Shown piece by piece: positions 13,140 to 25,343 of a stretch of DNA of 64,000 nucleotides. The position numbers and the translations under genes are program-made. The notes beneath the pieces were generated by a model that was not told where the DNA came from, made no database searches, and saw only the letters and a list, made by a program, of their open reading frames with translations. Location: assembly GCA_003255065.1 (NCBI GenBank), contig QAOA01003368.1, forward strand, positions 69,145 through 133,144, given 5' to 3'. The stretch comes from Cercis canadensis (lineage: Eukaryota > Streptophyta > Magnoliopsida > Fabales > Fabaceae). The first letter of the stretch is position 1; the number at the start of each line of letters is the position of its first letter.

Positions 13140-13149
13140 TACTTTCAAA

Positions 13150-13999
13150 TGCTTGGTACATCTTAAAATTATAGTTATTATATGTGAAATATGTGATTAT
13201 TATTATTTTTTTTGTTACAAAAATAATAGTAATGATAGATTACTTTAATATTATAGAACAAGACGTTAGTTTTATGCTTAAGATTCTACGAAAGGGACCT
13301 CTAAAAATTTGTGTGTTTAAATAGACAATTATTATGCTAAAATATAAATAATATATATAAAATAATCACATAATTCAAAAAATATTTTTACAATTTTATA
13401 AATGCATCTGAAAAATAAGTTTTCAAAAAAAATACTTAAAATATAGCAACTTTCTAAACAATATACAATTCCTGAATAAGAGTCATAATTATTTGATTTC
13501 AAAAAAAAGAAGGAAAAAGACCGAAAAAAGAGAAAATATACAATTCCTGAATAAGAGTCATAATTATTTGATTTAAAAAAGAAGAAGGAAAAATACCGAA
13601 AAAAGAGAAAAAGGAAGAAGGGGGGGTGGTTTGGTTGACTGCGCATGAGTTGGAAAACGCATCGTTTAGGGCTAGACTCTCACGAAATCAAAGCCCCAAT
13701 CCGAATCTCGGAGCTCAACCAAGCATGTACACCTGAAAGCCGAAGCTAGTTCTTCTTTATTCTATCTCTCATCGTCTCAGTGAAGATTAGTGATCGCCCA
13801 CCTCAAGAGTTGAACCTTTCCATCTACCCTTTAACATTCCTCACAAAGAAATAAGTTCAAACACTCTTCATCTCACAGTTTAAAGCTTCAAGCTTTTGGT
13901 GCGCACGGACAAGTGTGTGTGGATTGAACATATTTTATTTGCACAGACCTCACTGGTTGCCTTCCTTCAATAGTTCACTGGTTTAGCGGAATTGCTGTC
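13150..13999. other. spacer and 5' leader of the bL32m gene
   Basis: The first part is AT-rich and contains a 75-bp tandem duplication (listed separately). From about 13640 the base composition rises and resembles a promoter and 5' UTR. The open frame on the minus strand at 13332-13646 is driven by homopolymer tracts and is not a gene. Confidence 0.5.
13461..13610. repeat. 75-bp tandem duplication, two copies
   Basis: Copies at 13461-13535 and 13536-13610 both start ATATACAATTCCTGAATAAG. They differ mainly in A-tract lengths and a few substitutions, which suggests a real and not very recent duplication. No N lies between them. Confidence 0.8.
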
Positions 14000-16194
14000 A
14001 TGGCGGTGAGGCAGGCGATGCTGAAAGGCGTTGGAGGGAATCCGGGGCTTATGTTTGGGTCCAGAGGGTGCATCCATTTCATGGCACAGCCTCCGCCATT
14101 AGGAGGGGTCATGGACATCAATCATGGGGTGGCGTCAAAACGGCACGTTTTACCTGAGTTTGATTGGAATCAAGGCCATGGTAGCAACAATGGTAGCTAC
14201 GGCAACAATATTATTGAATTCAGTTTACCAAGTTTCTCTTTCGGTGGATCAATGGAGCTCATGGCTGTCCCCAAAAGGAAGGTACCCAGCTGATATATCA
14301 GATATCTCTCTGTTTATTATCATTATTGTTATTTTATTTGGAACTGTAAAGGCCTGCTTTTTCAATGAATTCAGTATAAGTAGGACTGAGATTTAAGTCT
14401 TGGTGAATATTTGATATGGTTGTTTCTCAGGGTTAAGATATTGTAGTGGAATTAGGGTCTTGGGTATTGTTGATAGTCATGCTGAACATCTTGTATTTTT
14501 CTGTTGTTAACTTGAGATATACATTTTAGGATTTGGCTTTGTTTTATTTTGTGTTTCTAATTGTTCTCTGTCCTTTGAAATCTTAGGTGTTGATTATATT
14601 CTACATGTTAGGGATGGTTTCTCTGCCAATAGGGTGTGGCCCGAGAATATTGTTCTTTGTATCGAAACCTAAAATAGTTTGGAGAAATGAGGAAAGAGGA
14701 TTTTATTGCCAAAATTTATATTTCACTGAACTTAACCACCCATTGTAAGAGCACTATAGCGTTGGTTCCCACCTTTTAGATTGCATTTCATATCACATGA
14801 TTCATGTTGACTGCCCTTGGAGCAATGTGCCGTAATTTATGATCAGTTATGAACAATGGTTTCTTTGTGAAAACATGTTGCGATTACATTCCCCATGAAT
14901 AGTAATGACATGGAATAAAAATATAATTACGTAAGCTCCTCTGAATCATCTTCCAGCAATACAACTTGCTGGAGAGTGTACCCTCCTGGTGGCTGAGCAT
15001 GTAAAATTAATTTCTTCCTTTTCCTTTCTGCTCCCTTTCATTGCCCCCTTCTGAGTGTGTGTATGAGCGATGGTTACTTTTTGGACCTTTTTTTTGTAAA
15101 ACTTTTTGGTGTTACTTTCAGTTTTCTAAATGTTTGCTACAAATCTAAGATGTAGGTTCTCTTTCATTGTAGTTATGCATGCCTCTCCATTTTGTTCATA
15201 GATAACTATGTGTAGTTTTCTAACATTCAACTGTGCCCTACACAACATCATGGATTCACGGTGCAAGGAAGGCTGGTTTATCTTCAACATCCTTCCCATA
15301 AACCTCCTTTCATGAAACCCATGAAATGGGACATTATATGTCTATATACCAAAATTTCAAGTCTCTTTGCTGTAAGATATAAGATACAATTGCTTTCACA
15401 TGCATGACGAGTTATTTCTAATGCTTTGTCTGTCCTACAGGTCACTCCCCATAAGAGAGGCATAAGAAATGGACCAAAGGCTTTGAAACCTATTCCTGTT
15501 ATAATCCGGTGCAAGTAAGTTACTATTAATAAAATGTGTTTATATTATTTGTGCTGTGTAGAGCAGAGGAATTTGTATTGCACAGGCAATATCAGCTCAA
15601 TTTTATTGATGAATAAGGTGTACCCGTTTAAATGAATCTCATTTCATTGTTGGACAAAGTTTATAGTTCAGGCATGTTATTCATGGGAAACTACATATAT
15701 GATGTCATATTGTTAGTAATTTGATAATACAAGAGGATTTTTTTCATCGGATTTTAGTTTTCTTGAGTTAGTTCCTGTCGTAGTAAGAATTCAAGTTTTG
15801 GATGCCAATCAGAAAAGAGAAGAGGGGAGAGACTCGAGAGAGACTAAGAAAATACTTTAAGAAGGTACATATGTGATTCAATAAATGTTGTGGAACTTTC
15901 ATATGAGCTCGATGTCATGGTGATTAATGGTAACTAGTGTGCTGAGCAAACAAGCAATTTAGCTTCTGCCAGATTCATGCCTGTGATGAATGTATCAGTG
16001 GTATCCACTAGTAAAAACAAAAAATTTCATGCATTTATACTTAATTTATGGTAATGAGAGTATTGTTCTAATTCCAGTCAATTTGGTGTTAACTACATTT
16101 TTGCAGGGTTTGTGGTCGTGTGAAGCTGCCACATTTCTTTTGTTGCGGTGGGAAGAGGGATAATACCGATGAGCAGAATGGTTCAATCAGCTGA
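14000..16194 (+). CDS. mitochondrial ribosomal protein bL32m
   Basis: Three exons, 14000-14281, 15441-15514 and 16107-16194, join in frame into 147 residues. The first exon gives a long N-terminal extension (likely mitochondrial targeting plus a plant-specific region) ending MELMAVPKRK. The second continues VTPHKRGIRNGPKALKPIPVI and the third ends with VCGRVKLPHFFCC. The sequence PKRKVTPHKRG..N and the C..C...CC zinc-ribbon cysteines are the bL32 signature. The protein is a large-subunit component of the mitoribosome; a plastid L32 would be encoded in the plastid genome and is shorter. From memory, an L32p gene (At1g26740) also lies next to an EXS-family gene in Arabidopsis, matching the PHO1 neighbour here. 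Confidence 0.88.
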
Positions 16195-17771
16195 TGAAGC
16201 TATTGACTGTGAACCATCAAGGCTTAGTAGACTCGTGAAACTCTTTTAGCCCTATGTAAGGTTGTCATAGATTGGCCTACCCCCACCTATTATCTTTTTT
16301 GGTCCAGAAAGGAAAATATCTCAAGTGACTATGTAGTGCTAGAACATCATTCAACACATCTTGAGATGTGAATAATAGCTTTTGGTTGAGTAGGTCTTAC
16401 CCTATCAGCAATTTGGGGAGCTAACCTGAGTGTGGAAGTGCTTCCAGTTTCCAGTTTTGTTCCAAAACTCTAATTTCTCGCTGATTTATGAGATACTAGC
16501 TGCTGTTTTCACACAACTGAGTGATCCTAGTTAATGGATGCAACAATTTACGTTGTCTGTTTTATGCTTTTCGCAATCGGCAAAATTCCAAGATGTCTCA
16601 TAAGATGATAGAGTTAAGATGCCCAGCTCTATGCAAACAGTCAACATCCGAACTCATCATAATAATCATGGCCAAAAAGAAGAAAAATAATCATCATAAT
16701 AATCAACTTCAAATTCTTTCTATGGCGGCTCATATTTGCAAATATAATTTCTCTGCACCGACTTAAACTGCTACTAATACTAGTAGTCCATAAACTGAGT
16801 TGCTGAAACGACAGATTCTCACCTCCTCGAGCCCACCTGATATTGGGGTGCGACTGTGGAAGTGAAAATAAGACGACACGACGCACTCACTCAGAGCTTT
16901 CTCTTTGCCAACGCATCAACACAACCGAGAGCAATGCTATTTGTAAAAAAAAATTTCTTTCACACTTCATTTATATCTTCTCCCAATATTATCTCTTTTT
17001 CACTAGAAATATAAGATTTTAATAATTAAATAGCACAGACATAAAATATATTTGTATTTCTGATATTAGAGTCAAATAGGAGAGCTGTAAAAAAGTGTGC
17101 AAATTGTATTTTTATTCATGACCGTTCCAATGGTGGGTCTTGGAAACTGTATTGGGTTTTGTGTTGTAACCATATTCTTTTGAGTGGCTAAGCTAAGGTA
17201 TCTAAACACTAAACAAAGGAAAAGGGATGGTATCTGTTCATTTGCGTCTACTCTGAAGTGGCTCTATTTAAGTTGTAGGAGTCTTGAGTGGTATTGCTGT
17301 CTTTGGATACATGCAGCTACCCTGTTTGTGCTTTTGACTGGTTTTCCAGTTTTCTCTGAGTAAGTTCTTATTCATAAAAACTTACGTGCCCTGTTTATTG
17401 TTTTTGAACTTGAGTTTTATGATGTGAGGCTATTGGCACAGAAAAGAATTTCTAGCTATTTTTGTTCTTTTACAACTTCTCGAGTAAAATCTCTTTCATC
17501 CAGTTTGGGTCTCAGTAAGTCTGTGATGTCAAGGGCTATATGTACTGCCAATACTGCTCTTTCATATGTTCATTCTTATTCTGAAAATCTTCTACTTTTT
17601 TAATTTTCAATGTTAATTATCATCAGTTTGCATTTGGTTCTCATCAACACTTGTGGACATTTATAGGATTTGCTTTTGTTAGGGTTGGTATATTGTTTAT
17701 TTTTGTCATTTGATGTTGTTCTCTTTGTATATTTGTTTTTCAAGCTTGTTTTTTAGAAGAGAAACGAGAAG
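16195..17771. other. 3' flank of bL32m and promoter/leader of PHO1-like gene
   Basis: The first several hundred bases are probably bL32m 3' UTR. From about 17220 the sequence is T-rich without strong repeats and probably holds a long 5' leader, perhaps with a leader intron, of the following SPX-EXS gene. The small open frames seen here on both strands match nothing I know. Confidence 0.45.
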
Positions 17772-20700
17772 ATGACATTTAAGAAGGAATTTAAAAAACA
17801 AATGGTGCCTGAGTGGACGGAAGCATACATGGATTATGAAGGTCTCAAAAGAATTTTAAAAGAAATTATGTGCAGCAAGGAAGGCAATCATCAGGCAGCA
17901 CACTTTAGATCCTCGCCGCAAAGGCTCAGTCTTGACACAGCTTTCAGTGGGTTACATTTGCAGAATGGCCATCAACAAGGAGAGGAGAAAACTGAAGAGC
18001 AGGTCATAGACGTTAACGCATTACAAATAGATAGTTCCAGACAAATATATAAGACCAACTTCCATAAGGGTCATGAAGAAGGAGGAGAGGCTGAGACAAG
18101 ATTCTTTCGGAAACTAGATGAAGAACTCAACAAGGTCAATACCTTTTATAAGGATCAGGTGGAGGCAGTGAATCATGAAGCAACTCTTTTGGATAAACAA
18201 ATGGAAGCTTTAATTGCATTGCGGATAAAAGTGAAAAACCCCAACCCAGGTAAATCCAAAACTGAAATATCGAGCTTGTTTTGTGCATACTATAGGTGAA
18301 CTTGCAAACTTTTGGATATAAAATGTATCCCGAGATGTTTTTCTACTGAAGTATTGAAATTCAATTAGTAATTAGTGGCTTGTGTGAGAGAATGATCTAT
18401 AACAGAACAGTAACAATATAGTGGGAAAGCATTGTTATCTTTATCATATTTCATCAGTGTTTTCCAGATACACGTGAGTTAGGATTAATATCAGTAATAT
18501 TTTGCATTCAGAGTGCGATGTACTTTCTCTTCATTCGCACAAGTAATTTTGCAGATGAGTATATGGGTTCAACACCTGCAGAGACCATGGATAATAATCA
18601 TCAAGAGAATGCATCTATTGGTTGTCCAGAAGTTAATCTTGTTCATCACACCATTGGAAATACTCATCATGGGGAGGAAGCACACGGTAATTACAACAAA
18701 AAAGATACCACGGATATCCCTGAGCATGTAAAGATTAATAATCATTTACAGTCCCCAATATCAACACTTATAAGTGTTGTCATGGATTCCAAGGAAGAGG
18801 AATTGAGCTTCAATAAAGAAGAGCTGAGAAAAGTTGAAGGGCAGTTGAGACTAGTGTTTATTGAGTTCTATCAGAAGCTCCTTCATCTAAAACGTTACAG
18901 GTGATAAACAATTAATGGCACTTTGTACATTCTAAGAAAGAAAAAATGGTCTTCCTTTACTAAAAATGGTGTTGTCATGTGCTTATGTATTTGTAAAAAT
19001 GGATGAACCAGTTTTATGAACCTCTCAGCATTTTCCAAGATCATGAAGAAGTATGAGAAGGTCAGATACATGATTAATGCTTCTTAAATTTCAGTTCCTT
19101 AGTTTCATACTCTTCACAAAGTCAACATTGGATTGAAGACATTATAAAGGAATTCTGACAAGAAGCTTTCTGTAAATTACTTCATTTCGTTTGTTTGTTT
19201 GTTTTTCATTTTGGCAAGACTACAACAAGGGCAGCATCCGAAGCATACATGAAAGTAGTGGATAACTCCTACCTGGGAAGTTCTGATGAGGTTCGTTTTA
19301 ACCATATTTATTTTATAAATTCCCCTAGCAGCATCAATCATCACACTGGCAAGTTATTGGAATATCTCATTTCTTATGGAAATAAAAATAGTATAATTCT
19401 AATATCTTATATAAACAGTTCCAAATTGTGACATTTTAATTCGCCTAGACCCAATTTAATAGCATCTCTGTTTATCACGGTTTCTGTTGATGGTTGGTTG
19501 ATAGTAGGGACTGGTATAGAACTTCGAAGGGAGATTCTTAACTACGAATTTGACAGACGAGACAAAACATTTATGTCATTCTGTAATACATATGGACACC
19601 ATCTCATAATTACCATACCCAATATTAATATAAATCCTTAGATTTAAGTCTTTTCTTTATTACTTCTGCATGCCATCATTATCAGCATCTTTGCGAAAAA
19701 GCACTTACCTTCCCATCCTCAATCATCTTAGTGATGTTAATCAGAGTTTCTCCTTAACTTGTTGATCCACTTCATCTGTAGGTTACCTGTCTTTTGGAGA
19801 AGGTGGAATCTACCTTTATCAGGAACTTTTCTCATTCAAATCACAGAAAGGGTATGAAATTATTGAGGCCAAAAGTTAAAAGAGAAAAGCACAGGGTAAC
19901 TTTTTCTATAGGTAAATAACAGCATGCTCGATAAATAATAATCTGTAAAAGGTTAAGTGAGGATTCTATTGACTGCTGTTTACCTTGTGTTGTTATTAAT
20001 AGGTTTCTTTTCTGGTTGCTTAATTGCTCTACTGGTTGCTACTGTATTAAACTCAGTATCTCAGCGTTTAATGAATAAGCAGAAGGGCACATTTTACATG
20101 GAAAACATTTTCCCACTGTACAGGTGACTGTGTTTTTGAGACCCTTGTTTTCATTCCATTGATATACTCGTCAGTTGTTTACCTTTTGTTTTATTCGATC
20201 TGCTTTATGATTGTTTTTCTTTATTGCTTTATTTCTTTTCCATTTTTTCACGTCCAGTATGTGCCTTGCTTAAGATGCAAGTAATTTCTTGCAGTCTATT
20301 TGGTTATATCACGCTTCACATGGTCATGTATGCTGCAAACACATATTTTTGGAAGCGTTACTCTATCAATTATCCATTCATATTTGGCTTGAAGCCTGGA
20401 ACTGAGTTGGGCCATAGAGAAGTTTTGCTCTTGAGCACTGGTCTTGCAGTGCTTGAGTTACTTGGTTTCTTGGTAAATTTGCATCTGGAGATGAACCGAA
20501 GGGCTCACAACTATATGACAGCTTCTGAACTTGTTCCTGTGGCCTTAGTCATTGTAAGATTCTGATAGTTTGTAAATTCTACGATACCTCATAGTTGATT
20601 GCTTCAAAATTACTTATAACTATTTTTCCTTAACAATTCTTGTCCTGCTTTATACCGCATACGCAGTAATGTCTTCATTTTTTTGTAACTCTATGTTTCC

Positions 20701-22432
20701 TCTGCAGCTTGTTCTTTTGATTACCTTCTGTCCTTTCGACATCATATACCGTCCAAGCCGTTTCTTCTTTATCAGGTGTTTATTCCGCTGCATATGTGCT
20801 CCTCTCTACCCGGTAAGAGAAATGAAGAGGCAAGATGTCAATGAAATTATTAAAGGATTAAGTGCCACTTAAATTTGACTTTTCTTTGCAGGTTACATTT
20901 GCAGATTTCTTCTTGGCTGACCAGCTTACCAGCCAGGTTCTATACTTGCATTAATTTCAATGGCCACAGACATTAATATATCTCAAATTTTGACATACCA
21001 ATTTCTACTTTTAACTCCAGTTCCAAGCCTTCAGGAGTTTTGAGCTTTACATCTGCTATTATGGCTTGGGAGAACACTCTAGGAGGCAAAACAAATGTCA
21101 AAGTCGTGGTATCTATAACACACTGTATTTCATTGTTAGCGTCATTCCCTATTGGTTTCGCCTAGCACAGGTTAGTTCCATTTTCATGTTCATCCTTGTC
21201 TCCATTTGGAATAATATAGTTGATAAGTGAAGTATGGAATCGGTAGTCCATTTGACTAAGTAAGGTGAATATGCATACCTCTAGATGTTTATGTTATGGC
21301 ACTTTTACATTAAATTGGTGATTGCTAAAAAAGATTGAATTCTGGTTAAAAGGAAGTTTGTAGTATACCAATTTTCGTAGTTTTGTTTCCAAAACAGTAT
21401 TTCTGATTGCACAATGTAAAAAATGGTTAAATATGAATGAAAAGTCCCAAATTTACCACACCCAACATTATATTTCTTACTGCAAAGCTCATCTTATTAC
21501 AAGCAAAGGTGCTAATTCTTTGCGTAAGTTTGTTCTCATTCAGATACCACAATGCAACTTAATATCAACTTATCTTTCGTTCCTCTGTTCATTTCCACCG
21601 CAGGACTAAGTATTGATTGTTTTATATAAGGAAAAACGTTAAGGAGTTTTGAATAGGCATCTAAAAGTTCAGTGATTGCATTTTGTAATATATGATTATA
21701 TGCTAACTGATTATTATTTATTTGTGTAGTGCATGCGTCAATTCTATGACAACAGAGATATAAGCCGTGCGTTCAATGCTTTAAATTACCTCTCAATAAT
21801 TGTTGCCATGATCTTTAGGACTGCCTTTGAACTAAAGAAGGGAAAGACTTGGATGGTGTTGGCACTGATAAGTTCAGCTGTTGCAGTATTATGGAATATG
21901 TTTTGGGATATTGTTATGGACTGGGGGCTTCTGCGAAGGCATTCAAAGAACCCTTATTTGAGGGATAAACTTGCAGTTCCACACAAGAGTGTCTATTATG
22001 CAGCTATGGTGACAGAAAACTGACCAAAAAAGTGGAATGATTTGAATTTGATTGTTCTTGATTTTCATTAAATGTCTTTGCAATTTACAGGTCCTGGACA
22101 TATTGCTTAGACTTTCCTGGATGCAGTTAGTGGTGGAACTTAATTGGCGCTCCCTTCACAAAGTGGCAATGACAACAATCATTTCCTGCCTAGAAATTAT
22201 TCGCCGTGGGATTTGGAACTTCTTTAGGTAATTTCTCTGGCTTGAAATAGGGGATGGCATTTGTTTCTATATGTATGTTTGAAACCATATTATACGCAGT
22301 ATCAATATACTGACACAATCTATTCTCAGGTTGGAGAATGAGAACTTGAACAACGTTGGCAAGTACCGCGCCTTCAAATCGGTTCCACATCCTTTTAGTT
22401 ACTATGAGGAGGAAAATGACAAGAATGATTAG
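17772..22432 (+). CDS. PHO1-type phosphate exporter (SPX-EXS), copy 1
   Basis: Thirteen exons join in frame into 757 residues: 17772-18249, 18555-18900, 19012-19060, 19219-19290, 19782-19911, 20003-20123, 20295-20553, 20708-20812, 20892-20936, 21021-21170, 21730-22008, 22091-22227 and 22330-22432. The N-terminus ([20 protein letters not shown], then [12 protein letters not shown]) is an SPX domain, which senses inositol pyrophosphates. It is completed by [10 protein letters not shown] and [11 protein letters not shown]. Several membrane segments follow, then the EXS domain ([58 protein letters not shown] end). PHO1 proteins export phosphate, mainly toward the xylem, from Golgi/plasma membrane. 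The SPX linker is shorter than in copy 2: the stretch around [12 protein letters not shown] is missing. Its class resembles Arabidopsis PHO1;H homologues rather than being assignable to one member. Confidence 0.93.
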
Positions 22433-23559
22433 TGGCATTCTACTTCTGTACAATGTTGCTGCAAGAATCTAAGGCAAATACACATTGCTTTACAGATGAT
22501 TTCCTATTAGCTTCACAAAATTCTGATGCCTTGATATACAAGTTTCAAAGAAGTTGGAATGTCCACTGGATGAGTTTGGCAAGCTGAAGAAGCTGAAAAA
22601 CACAGTAGGGAGAGCAGAGGCTTATGCTTTGTTTTACTTCCTTACAGAGAAATTTCAAAATAATACGGTTTGAATTCAACGGCCAAAAAACTCGAACTCC
22701 TTGCTTGAATTTAAAAGAAATCCTTGGTAAAACATTCTACTTCAATCTTATCTTTAGTTTTAATGTAGCATGACCGTTTCCTATTTCCAACCAAAAAAAA
22801 AAAAAAATCTTTTGAAACATTACTTCTCTTTTATTTTGGTGAGCACTTACTTAGTTCTATTCATGATGAGCGTCCTTCTAACAAATGTGTTTTTTTTTTT
22901 CCATGAAAATAATTAAGGGAGAAAGACCTCAGGTTCAAATTTGGGAAAAAATGACAAAAGGTGTATTTGATTCTCAAAGTTGTGCTTGTCACGTCACGTA
23001 AAATTATTAAAATATTTTTTAATATTATGTAGTTTATTTTTTTATATATATAATTATTTTATTTAACATGTAATTATTATGTTTAAGTATAAACATAATA
23101 ATTATATAATATTAAGAAATATTCCGTTCTATAAAAACTGTCAAATTTTAAATTTCTCTATCATTTCTTTGAAAGTTGTAAAACTTGACTCCTAACAAAT
23201 AATGTTTCTTTTTTTTTTTGGCCATCCTAAGAAATAATGTTTAAATTCACATTTCTAACTTTCGTCTTATCTGATAGCAAAAAGAAAAAAAAAATAGGTT
23301 AAATGCATGAAACACAATTATAAGAAAATAGCAAAAAAAAATTGGAAAAGAGATTTACAAGTTTTTTTTATAAAAAAAAAAAATTGGTACAAGAAAAAGT
23401 TCAAAAGACATACTTTTTAAGGAAGTGATTGTTTTGTTGCATAAAATAATTAAAATATCTCTCATCATTATATAATTATTCTATTTGTATTCAAATATAA
23501 TAACTACATAATAAAAAAATTATATATTTTGTACATAATAAATTCATATATAAATATAA
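22433..23559. other. 3' flank of PHO1 copy 1, AT-rich spacer
   Basis: Roughly the first 350 bases look like 3' UTR. The rest is AT-rich with homopolymers. No gene is recognised. Confidence 0.5.
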
Positions 23560-24320
23560 AGGGGTGCTATGCTACACCCCTTATGTGACACGATTTATAT
23601 CTTCTTCTTTTTTTTGTTTAAATATATTGCAGGTACTTATAATTTGAACAAATTTTGAATAAAATTTTTATAATTTTTTTTTCTTATTTTGGGATTTTTA
23701 TAGTTTGAAATTTTTAATTAGTCATTGGTATCACCCTCGATTATAATTTCATCAGTTTAGTGCTAATATAACAAATGACTTGTCCATGTAAAAATAAAAG
23801 AAGTTGACGTGGTGCTAAAGTAGCACAAAAATTATTATATTATTAAATTTTGACTCAAAAAAGTGTATAAACAAGTTGATGAGATGACAATTTTTGAGCA
23901 ATTTTGGTGCCATTTCAATTTCTTTTATTGCCACATAGATAAGTCGTTTACTATATCAATACTAAACTGACAGATTTATAACCAAATATGATGGTAATGA
24001 CTTAATTAAAAAAAATTTAAATTATAAAGACAAAAAAAAAATTATAGAGACCTTATTCAAAATTCATCTAAATTACAAAGACTTGTAATATATTTAAAAT
24101 TTTTTTTACACAATTTTTTTTTACATATTATATCAGTCTAACATAATTTACATAATTTAAATTTTATTGAACTCATTAATTTTTTTTTAGTGTAATACAA
24201 ATATTGATTTAATAAAATTTAAATTATATTAATTGTGCTAATACAATATAAATTAAAATTGTATAAAAAAGTCAAATATATAACTTGTGTCACATAAAAA
24301 AAGTGTAGCATAACACCCCT
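23560..24320. mobile_element. hAT-like MITE, 761 bp, with 8-bp target duplication
   Basis: The ends are inverted repeats: AGGGGTGCTATGCTACAC on the left and, reversed, AGGGGTGTTATGCTACAC on the right, continuing into a shared TTATGTGACAC block. The element is flanked by perfect 8-bp direct repeats AAATATAA (23552-23559 and 24321-24328). The interior is AT-rich and non-coding. An 8-bp duplication with short inverted repeats fits a non-autonomous hAT element. Confidence 0.72.
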
Positions 24321-24677
24321 AAATATAATAATCATATATCATAAAAAAAATATTAGTTGTTTCACTTAATATGAGAGACACTTCTTTAGAAAATACTCGT
24401 CTTTAGGATTTTTTAATATTTTCTTTCAACAAATATTAAAATTTTGAGAATAATTATCTGAAAAAAATTTCAAAGTCAAACGTGGATGTTAATGTGAAAA
24501 AGAGATAGACACACAAAGGTCATAGACACTCCTCTCCTACCAAATCTTTTTCAACAAGACAACAAGAACATAAATTTCAAAGGTGCCCACAATTTTTCCG
24601 TAATAAAATATTAAAGAAAATCCAAAAGCCTGCGTAGACCGTTCAAGGGTTTTAGGAGGTTTTAAGCAGCCGAAGGC

Positions 24678-25343
24678 ATGGGAGGAATCCTATCAGACCT
24701 GTCTTCTTCTACAAGAAACCCTAGCGACGCAGACACCGTTCCCTCCTCCTCTTCAACCTCACCTGTTAACGGTGATCTTCACATCCCCAAGAAGTCACCA
24801 ATCTCAGCGAACCCCATGTCTGCTTCCGATTCTCAACCCCCAATGCCAGACCCTAATTCCCCTGAGAATCAAGCACCACTCGAGCAATCAGATGCCCCAA
24901 TTGACGCAAAGGTGGAAGCTTTATCTCGAGATCAATCTGGGTCGGTGCCCTTCAATGGCGGAGAAGGTGGAGGGGAGGGGGATCAAGAAGAAGATGAGGA
25001 GGAGCAGGGGGAGTGTGGATTTTGCTTGTTCATGAAAGGGGGTGGCTGCAGAGATAACTTCATAGACTGGGAGAAGTGCATTGAAGAGGGAGAGAAGAAT
25101 AACGAGGATATTGTGGAAAAGTGCGCTGAGATAACTAAGGCATTGAGGGACTGTATGTTCGTCCACGCGGATTACTACGAGCCCATATTGAGGGCAGAGA
25201 AGGTAGCTGAGCAAGAAGTCGTCGATGAATTGGAGAAAGAAGCAGCGGCGAAGCGTTCTGAGCAGAGTACAGATCAGAATAGTTCCGATCCAAATCAGAG
25301 TCAAAAGGATTCTGGGAACAAACGGGCTTCTAATGATAAGTGA
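24678..25343 (+). CDS. GCK-domain protein
   Basis: A single-exon gene of 221 residues. Residues 1-95 are low-complexity, rich in Ser and Pro. An acidic run (DQEEDEEEQ) leads into the conserved GCK core, ECGFCLFMKGGGCRDNFIDW then KCIEEGEKNN and ALRDCMFVHADYYEPIL, with cysteines at C..C.......C and further conserved C residues. A charged tail with Lys/Glu heptads follows. The GCK domain is a plant-enriched Gly-Cys-Lys module proposed to bind zinc; its biochemical role is not established. A mitochondrial intermembrane-space cysteine-motif protein is an alternative reading, but the FMKGGGC block favours GCK. It lies between the two convergent PHO1 genes and has no obvious functional link to them. 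Confidence 0.85.
   Translation: MGGILSDLSSSTRNPSDADTVPSSSSTSPVNGDLHIPKKSPISANPMSASDSQPPMPDPNSPENQAPLEQSDAPIDAKVEALSRDQSGSVPFNGGEGGGEGDQEEDEEEQGECGFCLFMKGGGCRDNFIDWEKCIEEGEKNNEDIVEKCAEITKALRDCMFVHADYYEPILRAEKVAEQEVVDELEKEAAAKRSEQSTDQNSSDPNQSQKDSGNKRASNDK

Noticed and set aside
13461..13610. Possible CRISPR-like or satellite array
   Set aside because: Only two copies without spacers; this is a simple tandem duplication in a plant genome.
13332..13646. Phe/Ser-rich minus-strand frame of 104 codons
   Set aside because: It is produced by A/T homopolymers and the 75-bp tandem duplication; composition is not protein-like.
16521..16886. Opposed open frames after bL32m
   Set aside because: Overlapping on both strands, no start context, no recognisable motif.
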